Positions 37,301 to 50,260 are shown, numbered from the stretch's first letter. The stretch: DNA of 64,000 nt from Sisyra terminalis (GCA_958496175.1 OY292274.1:46944630-47008629); one strand, 5' to 3'. Numbers and translations: made by a program. Notes: generated from the sequence alone by a model not told the origin.

Positions 37301-40300
37301 ACTCGAATCGGAATCTGAGCTACTGGATGACGAGGTAAGTTGACCGGCAGGTCCTCCACTAGCGGCTACTACATCGGCTTTATTATTCTCATCTATAACA
37401 ATTAAAAGTTATTAGTTCATTTTCAAAAATAAAAAAAATAATAGACACCATGATACATATTGTGCGAATATGAATAAGTTGTAACTAAGTAATAGTCCCG
37501 ACAGTGCTAATTCTTGGTTCATTCTTGTCTTCATTCACGCTCCGACTTGCAGTCCAACTAGTCGATTACTAGTTGGATCGCCAAAATGATCCGCTAGACA
37601 TCGAACTTTCAACAACACCATTCACGGTCCGACTTTAGATCCAACTTCGAAAGTTGGACCACAAATTGGACTGCAAGTCAGAGCGTGAATGGCCTACTTC
37701 AACTAAGTTGAATGTTTCTAGCTCATTAGATATCAAAGAAAAATATCTTCCCAACTCTCTAACATTCCCTGAAATACCAGATACTTTTAAAGAAAATTTA
37801 AAACCATTTTAGACTGAAATATAATATAAAGTCAAGAACTTTTCAAAAAAATTGTAATAATTTCCTGAACTTGCCTGATGAAAAAATAATCTTTTACTGA
37901 GAGATCTACTCACTGAGAGATCTACTACAAATATAACCGTTACAATAGGAAAAGCGAAAAAGGAAATGCTCAATAGGAGCCAGTAAAGAATGAAGTATTA
38001 CTTGGTTTTAATTTATTAGATGTCTTTATGCCAAAGTTAGGAAGTTAGGATACAAATTTTACACATTCGAGACTACAATGAATTTCGTGCGGATAATATA
38101 TGTAGATTAACGTATATGCTGATTCGGACTTTCTAAATTCCCATAAATTATAAAAAAAGTTAATTCTTTACAGTGAATTTCTTTTGTAATAGTAATTAAA
38201 TATATGCAATCCACTCAGCTCATATTGCTAATCTCAGGATTCAGAAACCCTACAAGGAAAGATGGTAACGCTAATACTTGTGTAAGCATCAGATAGTTAT
38301 TTTAATATAAATACTTAAAACAGAAATGGCCGATTTTCAACAGCGATTTAATATTCCTCCATTCCTATACGTATTTCATTTTAAAATCTGCTGGGTTTAT
38401 TGTATATCACAATCATTGAAATGTAAACCCAACGATTATTATCTTTTGATTGGATAAAAATATTTTTTAAATAAATATCATTTCATTCTAAAACATAATT
38501 TTCGTCAAAGTTCAAACCACTGAAATTTATAAACCATAATTTTGGTTATTCAACTAACAAATTATAACACCATACAACTTGACACTAAAAAACATACTAA
38601 GGCGATGGGTTATGGAAAAGTGCTTAAAAGAAGACTAGAATTATAAATCAAACACAAAACTTTATTGGTTTTAGTTGTCATTTTTTCCTATAAGTTTTGG
38701 TTCCTGGCTGTCACATATACGCATGAAATAGTACAAAATAGTTCAAAAATGTGTATGTGAACAATGAGTATATGATTCATCATATGTAAGGTACTAAATA
38801 AAAAGGTATTCCAATCTTGTCATGCATGATGGGAAATATAAGATAGTAAAGTAAAATGTGTCAAAATATATCCACCGCCACAAGAGTGTCTGAGTACTAA
38901 CTTTAACCGTTGTTGGCCAGATTGAAATACCTTCTTATATATTACCTTAATCACATAGCAATTAACGAGCGATCCAATATTACTTTATTACCACTTAGAA
39001 AATTTGTTTGGTAATCGAATTACGTATCTGGAGCAATATTTTATAGTACATCTTTTTTGAGCTTTTTTTCAAATTTATGTTCATAGTTTACTTTTGTAAA
39101 TTATACTACATAAATTAGACCACAATATACTTTATATATTGTTTAAATAGTATAACCATACAAAGTCAGAGGAAAAAATATAATTTGAATTCACAAACTT
39201 GGAAATAAAAATATCGAATTTATTAGCTCATTCATATAAGCACCATACGACTCAATTTTATTATTTATAGTTACAAAGATTGTTAATAAATTTGTTAATT
39301 TACCTTTTTTAGTTGTCTTCTTCACACTGCCTAGCTGTCCGGTCACATCTTGAAGTCTCTTCTCCAGTTCTTGTTTCTTTTCAGCCATTTGTTCATCTTT
39401 GGACTTTCCCGAAACCTTTTTATCTACACAAAAAAAAATCGAAAAAATGTAATTTATTATTTTTTTTATTAATACAGTATATTTCCGCACTGTTAGTATT
39501 CATAGTAAAATTTGTTTAAATAGATTTCCATGATTTATACTTTTGGAAAAAAAAATAGATATTTTCCATTTAGACATAACATGAAACCGAATTAACAGTT
39601 GTTTAAGCACTTTCTATTAAGTGACAACTCTATTCAATAGTATAAAAGTGTTAAAAGAAGAACATAAGTGTGCATATTTTCTATCATTTTGTATGAATTT
39701 TATTAAATGTAGAAAAATAATTCAGCCTCTTTGAGGTTTAATTTGATTGTACTATAATTTCTCCCAGATTTATTAATTCTATTGAAATTTCAACGGTTAA
39801 ATAATTCACCTGTTTTTCAAAATCCGTTTGTTAATTAAAGGAATTACAAAGAAGACAATTGGCTATAAAAATAATGATCAATGTTTTGTACTGTTAAAGT
39901 ACCCATTGTAGACTAAACTTGCTTCAAAACCTTAATATCGCGAAGCAAGCAAAGCCCACATTAGATTTAGATCTCAAATTGCAGAAATAGAAACTTGAAT
40001 AAAATTCGAATTATTCAATGTTCCGAATGACGAAATCAAATGAGAAACGTGAAAAAAAATCAATCAAAAATAAGCTTATTACTATAATTTTCTATTTGTC
40101 CATTTTTTTAGAAGAAAAATATGTTGACCTGATTCTATGAAATAATTATTAAACTTCCCTAGGTTTAATTGATTCTTTAAATACCGACTCAATTTTGTAT
40201 GTTTATGAATAAATATTTTATAATCCACGAAAGACATGCCCATTCAATATTACTGAGAGTCCAAACTAAACCTTAGCTTCTTTTTTAATTAATATTTTTT

Positions 40301-43300
40301 TCTAATTTTTTTTTTAGCAGATTCCTTACTAAAAGTTTCTAATAGAGCAATAAAATATCATTTAAAAAATTGTGACCGATAATGATTTAAGATTAATTTA
40401 TATGTAATAATCTAAAGGTTTTTATTTTTCGTTTTAATAGATGTAAATCCTGAAGTTGCTAAAAATTTTAGATGTTTAAAAAATATGGCAAATGGAATCC
40501 AACGTTAAAATTAATATATTCCAAGTAGTTATGCAACTTTTGAAAATGTTTTCCATTAATTTTAATACCGTTTAAACAATATTACGATCGATTTAAGATT
40601 AAAAACTGCATTTTAAATCATCTCAACCGCATCACATGAACTATCATGACGTCATAACTCGTGATACCGCTAATCAGATACAAAAACGAAACAATTTTTT
40701 AATTCATTTCTATGTTATAAAATGAATCAAAAAATATATGAGTCATTTTTTCAAATAATTTCAAAAATTTTTAGGCAGTTTTTTTACACAGTTAACTGGT
40801 TTTATTCAATACTTAACACTAAGTTTCATTAAAAACTAGTGTAAGTTTACATATTCTAAATAAAACTACTCAATTTTTGTTAAACGAACTGTAGTTTTTG
40901 TAATATTTGTTGAATGAATAAACTGTCAACATATTCTAACTATTTCTAGCAGTTAACTGATAAGTTGTCAATAAATAAGGTGTTTGAAATTCTGGACTCT
41001 TGGTAGGGAACGGCTATGTAGATAAAAATAATATCCCTATGATTTTCTACACCTCTTTTCAACGTCTATTCAAACCCAGCTCTGTCAATAGCAAGAGTTC
41101 TGGAGTCTTGATTAAATTAATCAAGAATTTATAAAATATCGATTTCGATGTACAGCATACCTATACATAATATGTAAAAAATAAAACCTTGAGCAATTAA
41201 GCTACTGAAAACATCACAAATGAGAATTAACTGAGGTTATGCGTAAATGGAAAACAGTTATTTCATCTTAACAATATTTCGTGCAATTGTTGATTTACCC
41301 CCTTTTAGTTATATATTTAAAGAGTGCTGAAATAGTACTGCTTTTTATTCAAAATTCATGCATTTTGATCAAAAGTTAGTCCAAAACACTTAAAAATACG
41401 TAAAAGTAAAGAAAAAGAATTACAACCTCCACCGTAAAATAGTTGAAACAATGTTACTATCATGCATTGGATTTGATGAAAACGAAAATTAAACTTACAT
41501 TTTATGTGCATGTTAAACGTTCATAAATAAGTACACAATATAGCAAAAATGAAATGAAACGGTCATGTTAGTAAAACGATTGACATTAAATACTACCATG
41601 CTTATTACAAAATTTTGTTCCAATTACATACGTCGATATAACACTTCCACATAAAACTCAGTTCTACTTTTTTTTTTAAATTAAGTGCTAATCTAAGTGC
41701 TCAACAAATCAGTAAATCACACAATGGAAGTGTTATTTTTTGGTGGACTGTTGAATTTCCCGCCGCAGACGTTAAGTAATGGAACTTACAGTAAGGCTTA
41801 CGTGGCTTTTTACGTAGGCATGAAGCAACGTAGCTTTCCAATTCACGTAATGTGGATGGTTTAAGCGTCTCAAAGTCGATTTCAATTTCATCCGGATTTG
41901 AGTCTCGCAAAGACGGCTCTCTTGATTGAATAATGTGTACAACTCGACCCAGTTTGTCACCTTAAAAATCACAAATGAAATTTCAAAAAGAAATGAAGAA
42001 AATAGTTAAAATACCAGGTAATTTATTGATATCAAGTGACAATTGTCTTTTTTCATCATAAGACATTGGTTTTGCATTGTCTTCGTCCTCTGAGTCGAAG
42101 GCCAAAACCGGTGCGTTCGTAGCCGACTTCTTTTTTCCTCGTGGACCACTTGAGTTCGCTTTTGGTCGTTTCGTAGCTGGTGCATTTGGACCGGTCGCGG
42201 CTTTTTGACCTCGAACACCTAATTAATACAACGATTTAATAAAATTGTGGATTTCAATTGGGTAATCTTACCTTTACTTTTTGGGGGCTTTGAAAGTGGG
42301 ACTGAATGGGGTACAAGTGTAGATGCGTGATGCATTCCGGCTAACGATTTGCCCATTGGTGCTGGAGGGTGGTGAGCATCGCTCGGAAGCCTAACGTCAC
42401 CACCACCCATCGCCACACTGGCTATACTTGCTCCAATACTATCGGACACAAGTGAATTGTTTTTGCCTCCAACACTATGGTTACCTTTTCCCCCTAAAGG
42501 TCCTCCAATAGTTGGTTTTTTCATTTTATCTTTTTCCTTCTGTTTCTTTTTAGCTTTCTTTTTACTTCTACTTTCTTCAGCCAGCTTTCGCATTTTTTCT
42601 TGCATCGCTAATAGCTACAATTGAAAATAATTTATAAGACAGTTTTAAGTAAAGAAATTAAAATTTTTACTTCTTGTTCTAAAAGTTTTAATTGGTTATT
42701 TCTTTCTTCTTCGCCAGAATCGTCCGTGTCACTTGATGATTCTGAAGTTGAACCTGATGAGCTTGAATCTGTTTTTTCCATTAAACGTTGAGCTTGAGAA
42801 GATGGAGGTTCGTCCGGAATTTTTGCATACCTTAAGAATTAAATACAAAAACTTTAGTCATTGTTGAAATTCCACTACAAATAATTTCAATTCCAGGAAG
42901 TATAACTGCTATTTAAGATTTCAATTATTTTTCATATTTTGAATATTTCAACAATAAAATTCAAAATATGTCTTCATTGTAAATCTTCTTTTATTTAGGG
43001 TAATATCCTTATTTTATGTTAAACACGTTTTTTACGTACTAAATTTATATGTATGGATTTTATATGAATTTTGAACAAAATAAAACTGTTGAAGAGAAAA
43101 AGATAATTATTTTGCAAAGTAATAACACCGAGAGTGCAGTTATCGACAAATGATTGTATTTCAATGAGGAAAATTCAAAAGATTTGAAAAAGAATTTGTG
43201 TCTTATTTTATCAAAAATTTAGAATCAACGAATTGAAAATGTAATCATATACCAAAAACACTATTGTCGCTCTCGGAATCGACATTTAGTGAAAGTTGAT

Positions 43301-44861
43301 TACGGTAATTATACCTAAAAAATTTTATAACTTACCTCATTTCAAAAACGTCTTGTAATTTCCGAGCCATTGCGACGACGTCGTGATCGGGAGGATTATA
43401 TTTATAGCAATTGGTGAATATCAGTCTCACGTCTGCAGCAAACTCGTTTGCCGTTCGGTATTCTCTGTTATCCATTTTTTGTTTAACAGTGCCTAGGTCC
43501 ATTGGTTTTTTGATAATTTCGTGATAATCATGTAGCCCAAGTAAATCGGCGTCGACAGGTTTGTAAAAAGGCCAGGCATAGCCTGAATGCTTTTTCGAAA
43601 ACAATTCTTTTAAAATTTCATTACATGATTTTAACGAGTCAGAAAGTTTTTCTTTAGGTTTCGGTTGACCATGTTGGCCAGGTGGCATGGGTGTCGACGC
43701 CGCAATAGGTTGGTGAAACGACATGATATTGTCTTGTTCCTGTCTTGAGGGTTTTTTGATTTGACGACCTGATTCTCGTCTCGTAGAAATTTTCGCCGAT
43801 TTAGCTTCCATTGACGATGGATAATGCGCTTCTAGAGATGTGGCGGTAGGTGTTGTCGTGTCCGCCTTTCTTTTAACGCCTTTTTTCACTTTGGCTGGTT
43901 GTGACGGTAGCAGAACGGTCGCTGGCAGCGGACTTGTGTCGAGTGGATTTGTTATAGATTGTGGTACATGGTATGAACTAGGAGGCGGCAACTGCTGAGG
44001 TAATGATGTATGTGTAGCGATTGGTGCTGGAGTTATAGTTGTCGTTGCCGTACTGCCTGGAACAGTAACGGGAGGTGTCGAACCCAGCGGCAAGCTGGTG
44101 CGTTCTGTCGAACTGGCAACAGAAGTGGTCACGGACGACGACACCGAAGTTGCAGCAGCAGGTCGTCCACGATTCAAACCCAAACCAGTTAAATTTCCTA
44201 ATCGCCCCTTCTTGCCTTTACCACCTTTCGGTGGTGGAGGATCTAATTCTACTTCCTCTTTTGGCATTGTAGCGACTTTTGTTAGAAATAACTTTTCCAA
44301 TGTTTGAGCCATTACAACCACATCTTCACCCGGTTTATTATACACATAACAATTCGTAAACATAGTATTAAAGTCTTGTATACATTCTTTGCCTGACCAA
44401 TAATAATTATTGTCAAGCCGCTTTTTTATCGTTCCCAAATCCATTGGTTGTTTGATAATTTTATGATAGTCCTATTAAAAATAAATAAATATACATAATG
44501 ATAGTTTTATGTTTAAATAGAATTGATCTAACCGGTAAATTTAATTTTTTTGCATCGACTGGCTGTTGAAACGGCCATGCAAATTGATGCTTCCAGACGG
44601 CTTTAAGGACATTTTTTTGCAGAAATTGTAGTTGATTAGTTACACGACCTGGTCGATCCGAGGGTGGCGCGACCAAAGGCTGAACCACTCCATTAACAGG
44701 CTCAACCGGTGGATCAACACGAGGTGGAGGTTCCCGGTTTTCAGGCCGAGCACCGCCAATCTGCCGAAAAGAAAATCATTAAATATCGATTTTCGATAAT
44801 TGATGCTCTTAAAAGATGGTCTTACCGTGTTGTTTTGAGAAATTGTTTCAACTTGCTGCAT
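25301..44861 (-). CDS. fs(1)h: BET bromodomain protein, fs(1)h/BRD4 homologue
   Basis: Thirteen coding exons, 5' to 3': 44861-44826, 44760-44533, 44471-43336, 42830-42671, 42614-42272, 42218-42015, 41960-41802, 39423-39304, 37392-37252, 30522-30461, 28264-27045, 26750-26579 and 25366-25301. Together they make 4047 nt, 1348 aa, with every phase compatible. Bromodomain 1 is about residues 40-155 ([14 protein letters not shown], then YVYNKPGED; acetyl-lysine Asn133). Bromodomain 2 is about 362-467 ([23 protein letters not shown]; Asn447). A Lys-rich basic stretch follows, then the ET domain about 684-755 ([37 protein letters not shown]). Next come a [14 protein letters not shown] segment and a Ser/Asp-rich tract. 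The long C-terminal part ends in the BRD4-type motif [17 protein letters not shown], the P-TEFb-interacting tail. The protein reads acetylated histones and recruits elongation factors in the nucleus. The start ATG lies in a short exon preceded by an acceptor at 44881-44882, so at least one noncoding 5' exon lies upstream. Confidence 0.96.
28265..30460 (-). other. fs(1)h intron (long isoform), contains a hairpin repeat
   Basis: Intron between the 62-nt exon at 30461-30522 and the large exon starting at 28264. It is AT-rich, with degenerate TTAGTT/AACTAA repeats at 28500-28960. The only strong structure is the inverted repeat at 29615-29951. Confidence 0.6.
29615..29951. repeat. Long hairpin with hammerhead-like cores in both arms
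   Basis: Left arm about 29615-29735 and right arm about 29845-29951 are near-perfect inverted copies (GTGAAGGATATA at the outer ends) around an AT-rich spacer. Each arm contains CTGATGA, one nucleotide plus GTTGG, a loop, CCAAC, then GAAA: 29850-29880 on + and 29729-29695 on -. CTGATGA plus a helix plus GAAA is the conserved core order of hammerhead ribozymes. Confidence 0.6.
31589..31719 (-). CDS. Candidate alternative terminal exon of fs(1)h
   Basis: A TTTCAG acceptor at 31720-31725 is followed by a frame that accepts the 1-nt phase left by the exon at 37252-37392. It stays open for 42 further codons and then reaches TAG (31589-31591). The tail after the Ser-rich tract would be [19 protein letters not shown] and so on, giving an 885-aa protein. 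The phase match, acceptor and open frame in AT-rich DNA are suggestive, but there is no family match and no transcript evidence. Confidence 0.4.
32704..32860. mobile_element. Diverged MITE copy, TCAAGTCC family
   Basis: The left part (AATCCGGCAATTTCGTCTCG, CTATTTTGTTTTTAATTCAA) and right part (GAGAATGAAACGTTGCCAGA) are inverted relatives and match inner parts of the copies at 2175-2396 and 63504-63749. The terminal TCAAGTCC boxes are eroded. Confidence 0.5.
32891..33018. repeat. Inverted repeat with GACGCGTTTC and a hammerhead-like core
   Basis: Arms 32891-32930 and 32979-33018 are near-perfect inverted copies (TCTTATGACTCAATTTCTTC at the outer ends, GACGCGTTTCAA at the inner ends). On the minus strand, 32953-32919 reads CTGATGA, TGACAG, loop, CTGTT, GAAACGCGTC, the same motif order as in the hairpin at 29615-29951. 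GACGCGT from the other arm can pair with ACGCGTC after the GAAA. Confidence 0.6.
33113..33180. repeat. 68-nt GC-rich hairpin
   Basis: The ends GTCTGCGCATCGCATGCAAT and (reverse complement of the right side) GTCTGCGCACGACACGCAAT pair at about 16 of 20 positions around a 28-nt loop. It stands out as GC-rich in AT-rich surroundings. It could be a tiny foldback element or a structured RNA; no known family was recognised. Confidence 0.45.
37532..37692. mobile_element. Foldback MITE with CATTCACGCTC termini
   Basis: Terminal inverted repeats of about 26 bp with one mismatch (CATTCACGCTCCGACTTG at the left). Two further small palindromes lie inside (AACTAGTCGATTACTAGTT and CAACTTCGAAAGTTG), so the 161 bp can form a multi-stem fold. 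There is no ORF. It lies in the fs(1)h intron between the exons at 37252-37392 and 39304-39423. Confidence 0.7.
39424..41801 (-). other. fs(1)h intron after the ET domain
   Basis: AT-rich intron between the ET-domain exon (ending 41802) and the SGKSKDEQ exon (starting 39423). No repeats or RNA genes were recognised. Confidence 0.5.
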
Positions 44862-46750
44862 TTTTTCGAAACTGCCGCTTCTAAAAATTATTTCTTTTTA
44901 ATAAAATTAAAGTACTTGTAAGCGAATAAAAACATACTCGTTTGAAATATACATAAAACAAGTTTTTTATTTAATTTTTAATCAGTTAGCTCGCTTGTGA
45001 GCAAGAATATAATCTTGCATAGGGATTGCCCATATCTTGAATATGAACTGGAACCATCTTTTACCAAATAGGTAAGTCAAACATTTTTGTGCATGTCTAA
45101 AAAATAAAATAAATTAACAGTAGTTCGATAGGTTTTGCTAAGATATTATATAATACAATAGTTGGAGAAGAAAACGCGGTTTATTAATTGGGTGATCAGA
45201 CTGGATGATTTTTGGCGGGGAAAGCAATCTTTTACGTATAAAATACATGGGAATGTTGATATTGAAGAAAAATGTAATGATTAAGGGATATGAAAGGCAT
45301 TAGTGCAGAAAAAAAATGTTTCCATGGTCATCCGATAAAAACAAATCTTGTTCAATTTGAAGGTATTCTTTATTGGAAATGTAAAATGTATTTATAATTA
45401 TAAATAATATACACAGTTTGTTATTTTTACATTGGTTTATCCGGTGAAAAAGATTTTTAATTAATATAATAGCAGATTATAGACCTTGGAATGAGGGAGT
45501 CAGTTAGCTTGACGCAACGGTCAACTTTGCTTGTATATTAGACAAGTAAAGCTTGCAGAACGCGGGAAAAGTTGAGAAAGCACCAAAAATGTGGGTAAAA
45601 ATTGCGTTTTTTTCTAGATTTTTCGAGTAGTGGTTGAAAAAAACGCGGTGAAAGCTCAGATGTGATTTTCTCTCGGCTTTTATACAACATGGCGGTTTAC
45701 AGTCTTGGCATTGTATAGAGACAAAAGTAACATTTTGACTTATTTGCAAATGAAAACGATCTCATGCAGTCATTTAACATTAATTTCAAGTAATTTATAG
45801 TCTCAACTAAATGAGAGACATATTACCTGTAATTTTTGTGTAGAAATCCGCATGAGAAACGTAAAAAAACACGGAGTAACACACTACACAGCACTCGTAT
45901 GATACTAGCTTCCTAAGCTTGGTCAAGGTGCCGCGATGGCGGACCTATACATTACAAGGCAATATATCCCGCATTTTTTTGGACGAATTATCTCTTCAAA
46001 TGCCATTTTCAAAGCGAAAATTTTCATTTCATTTGATTTTCTGGACAACGAAAAATGTTCTTGACCCAATTGAGGATGCTGATTGATCGAAAATCTAGCT
46101 GATTTCGCAAGATTTTCATATCAGTAATAATTTCTATTCACATAATGGCGTCTGTTTATGCCTCCTCTCTCTGAAAAGTGAAATCGATAGAGGGCGGTGA
46201 ATACGAAATAATCGAATTTTATACAATTTAGACCGTTTTGTATCTTAAAATCATTAAAAAATACAATTATCAAGCAGTTACAAACAATTTTCTTACATAA
46301 ATCTCATAAAAAATCTAAAATATATTATTTTCTCCAAAAATAGTTCTCACCCCTCTCAACTGAACTCTAAAAACCGGATCATTCCGAGTTAATTCCTTTA
46401 TTTATTTTAACGAAAAATCAAACATTGTTTCACTAATTATAATTATTCTTGTTTTTAAAAAAAGTAATAAAAACATTTTTCATTAATTTACACAATAATT
46501 ATAAAATAAAATCAATTTTCTGAAATAAAAAAGTCACGAGATAAATGACGCCATTCCATTGCCCTAAAATTCCATTCAATTCTACACAGATCTGTATAAA
46601 AATATAACCACAGACTTAAATGTACAAAAAATCGAAAAAAATCAATGTAAAAAATACATCAAAATATATCAAAATCGCATTGGAATCTAAATATAACAAA
46701 AAAATTAAATTATCCAACTAAAAAACTACATTAAATTCTATTCAATTGAG
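44862..46750. promoter_or_regulatory. Head-to-head upstream region of fs(1)h (-) and FAM185A-like (+)
   Basis: An acceptor at 44881-44882 shows that the fs(1)h 5' leader is spliced, so its promoter lies further right. ATGGCGG motifs, the core of YY1/Pho sites, occur at about 45689 and 45935. The second sits in a locally GC-richer patch (GGTGCCGCGATGGCGGACC) and is the best promoter candidate. The + gene begins at about 46.7 kb, so the two genes are divergent with under 1 kb between likely starts. Transcription start sites are not visible directly. Confidence 0.35.
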
Positions 46751-46832
46751 GAATTCAGGGTAAGTAAAACTAAATAAATTCACATTTTATTATTAATTAT
46801 TTCAATTTTCTTCAGAAACTTTCCTTGATAAA

Positions 46833-49185
46833 ATGAACTTCATTTCCTCAATGCTACTAAGAAATTTGTTTCGAACTTCAACTAGAAATATAAGTACCCA
46901 ATTTAGTAAGGAGATATCACCTTTATCTAAAATTTTCATAAATTCATCTTTCCCAATCACGGTCGAACCGTTGGATTATAATCAAGGAAAAGACAACAAA
47001 ATCAATGTACATTTACAATCGGAATCAAATTTAGCTACAGTCGATTGTATTGTAAAAGATGAAATGGTTTTTTTAAATGGCAACTTTAACGATAAAGATG
47101 TTTCATGCAAAAATACTTGGTGTCAAATCGAAGTACCCATTAGAGCAGGTATGAAGACACTTCATTTTTAAGGGGATTTGGTTTCTGGGGTGTTGATGTT
47201 ATGAACGAATTTCAAAAAGATCCAAAACTATGCAAACTACTTATCCTTTATTAAGATTGAAAAAATATTGTACCTACGAACCCTTGTTAAAATAAATGAC
47301 CATTATTTAGGATACCATCCTGAGCTTCTATACTAAGTCCTAGGTTCACATTTTTGTTCTTTTAGTCTTTAATGTTTAACAAAATGTTTCAATTTTTCTT
47401 GTTATTGAATGGCAAAAAAACAATCGCATTACTAAATTTTCAGTGTGCTATTCCTTTTTTTTCCCATTAGTGGTTGTTTTTTTAGCAATAATCTTTCAAT
47501 ACATTAAATTTCTCAAACACTAACATTATATACGATAAACTATTGTTATTTATTTAGCAACTACGTATTATAATGGCCAATATGTTTATAAGTTTTATAT
47601 TTGTGGCTGGATAATTATTAACAATGATTCCTTGACAATCGAAATACGTTTCTTTCAAATACGAAACAGTTTTGCAGTAAGCTATTTTCGTCATCGTACA
47701 AAATACCTTTTCATGGCTTTTATTATAAAATCGTAGCATTAGAAAAATTAAAGTCAAACTTGTAATTATTTTTATCTATTTTTTTTTATAGATCTTTTCG
47801 TTAATATGGCCAATTTTGCGTCATTCAATGTGAAAGATTTGAGTAATAATATGATTAATGTTGAGGGAGGCAACGGAAATATTTTTTTAAAAAACATTAA
47901 GAGTAAAGAAATTCGTATTACCAGTGAAGGCGATGTTACCAGTGAAGGATTATTATTATCAAGTGATATTAAACTGGAAACGTTAAAAAACGGAGTATGA
48001 AAAAAATTTCAAAACTTTGAAGTAATAAATATATATTTTTTTTAAATTTATAATTTACAGAATATCAAAATTAATAGAGCGCAAGGTATAAATTTAGATG
48101 TAAAAACAGAAATGGGAAATATAGAAACGGAATCATGTTACTGTGACAATTCAAATTTTACGTCTAAGACTGGAAGTATGTATTTAAATAATGTGCATAA
48201 AACCTGCACAATAGCGGGTGATGAATTATCGGAATTGAAAATCGGTATGTATTTGTCGCAGTCAAATAGTTTAATTAGCTACTCAATTGAAAAGTTAGCC
48301 ACTTAATTATTTAATGGCGGCATTTATTTAAATTACAAAACCTCATTATCTTCAAGTGCTATAGATTTAAAATTATCATTCAAACAAGCTCAAAATAAAG
48401 TCATTTTTAGATCGTAATAATAAGAAAAAGAAGATAACATTAGGATTCATGTAAAACGCGTTTTAATGGATATTTGCAATAAACAGTTCATTATGTGAAT
48501 TGATTTAACAATCTTAATGTTTTCTTATCTTGAGAATACAAGCACAAAAATGGTGTGAAGCCTTTTTTAAGATAACAAGAATAGTACGAATAGCATAACA
48601 CTTATACAATTGATCTTTTGTAAATAAAGATGTGGAGGTCTCCAAACCCAGTGAACTTGGGAATTAGATTATAGGGAAAGTGGAAAAAGGGGATAACTCA
48701 ATAAAAAGGTTATACACCATTTAAATAATGGCTATTCATTAAGTGAAAAATTAAACTAAATAGTGGCGACTTATATGTTAAAGCAAACGGTATTATTAAA
48801 AAGTTACCAATTCTGCTTCGTTATAGCTGGTTTTGATGGTGCGCTAACAGGTTATATCACCAGTTGCCAGACTGCGTCAATCCATTTGTCACAAATTCAA
48901 CAAAATTCGCAATTGCAAATTAAGAACTCTGATTGTTCAATTAAACTACAAATTTCCGAAGAAGTGTGCAACGAGTGCACAATGAATTTGAATGCAAAAA
49001 TGATCAATATATCCGATGAGTTATACAAAGTCTATGAATTCAAAACAGTCGATGATGATGTTGTATTAATATCACGCCAAAAAGGAAACGACGCAATTAA
49101 TTTTTATCTGAAATGTCCAAATAATACTTTAGATGTTGCAAAGTTATCGTGGGCACAATCGTTCATACTCAAGACAAAACGATAG
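46833..49185 (+). CDS. FAM185A-like protein, probably mitochondrial
   Basis: Exons 46833-47148, 47792-47994, 48061-48244 and 48827-49185 (TAG) sum to 1062 nt, 353 aa. A 56-bp intron in the 5' UTR (46760-46815) precedes the ATG. The N-terminus (MNFISSMLLRNLFRTSTRNI) is basic and hydroxylated with no acidic residue, like a mitochondrial presequence. The rest is a repetitive beta-rich protein of DUF4097/adhesin type: VEGGNGNIFLKNIKSK, TEMGNIETESC and SKTGSMYLNNV are successive turns. The C-terminal third (SQLQIKNSDCSIKLQISEE, NECTMNLNAK) recalls vertebrate FAM185A from memory. Its molecular function is not established. Alternative: another DUF4097 family member. Confidence 0.62.
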
Positions 49186-50260
49186 CTTTTAACTGCTGAA
49201 TTTTAACGTTTTTGTACTTAGTATTATAATTGACTTAATTTATTGAATGAATATATTTTTATTATACAAAAAATTATGTTTTTACTATAAACTTTCCGTT
49301 TATTTATTTTACTTTTTTACAAATAAATGTCAACTTTGAATGCCTCTGTCAAATTACAAAGCAAGCATTATTCAATGCCGCCAATCAAACAGGGAACCAA
49401 CTGACAGAAACTTAAGAACTCTATCCGTTCCATTTTTAAACATGTTTAAAAATAAAATTGAATTAAAAATAAATTCTTATTTAAACAAATAATGTCAATT
49501 TACGATGTAAACTTAAATTATCACTTTGTTAATTTAAAAAAAATGAAATTTCCAAATTATTACAAAAATTGGAAAATATACTGCAGATACCACAGAGCTC
49601 TATTAGCCAACAGAAAAAAATGATTCTCAAATTATATTTGCGCCAAATTCAAAATGTTGAAAAATAAGGTAGTTTTTGTTCCTTTATCATCCATTCCTAG
49701 TGTGAAGTAAAATAATAGATATTAATCAATAATTACAATTCATATAACTACTAAATGTCAATTTATTTTCTATTTTAAATTGTGAATTTTGTAAACCCAG
49801 ATTTGGACCCATATTGAGAAAATTATTTCATCCGAAACACAATTAATTTATTAATGTTAATTCATTTATTCAAATATGTAATATTTAATTCTTTATTTCT
49901 ATTAAAGAAGGTAAATCTTTAAAGACTACTCATTTTTAAAAAGTCAAATCAATTACATCAAATACCTCAAATACTCTTGGTCAATTTTAAACATCGCGAA
50001 TCAACGTCATTTGCAGTCATTTAGTTCTTAGTGTTCTTAGTTTTGTAGGAAGTAAAAAATAAATAAAATAAGTGTAACCACTGGTAATCACAAAAATTAT
50101 GATAAGCGACTATAAATCAATATTTTATGGGCAATAACAATATACATAAAAATTGGAAAGTTTTATAAATCGAGGATGTAATATGAGGTTAGAGTTTTCA
50201 TAGAAATCAGCTTCACGGCCAAAGTTTGATAAGACACGTAAAGTTAAAATAAATCAAAGT

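Noticed and set aside
41772..41972. 66-aa minus-strand ORF overlapping the ET-domain exon
   Set aside because: Wrong frame of a confirmed exon; the ET-domain frame is unambiguous.
45504..45749. 81-aa Cys-containing minus-strand ORF upstream of fs(1)h
   Set aside because: It lies in the presumed leader or promoter of fs(1)h, with no similarity and no conserved features. The real start is fixed by the BET N-terminus at 44861.
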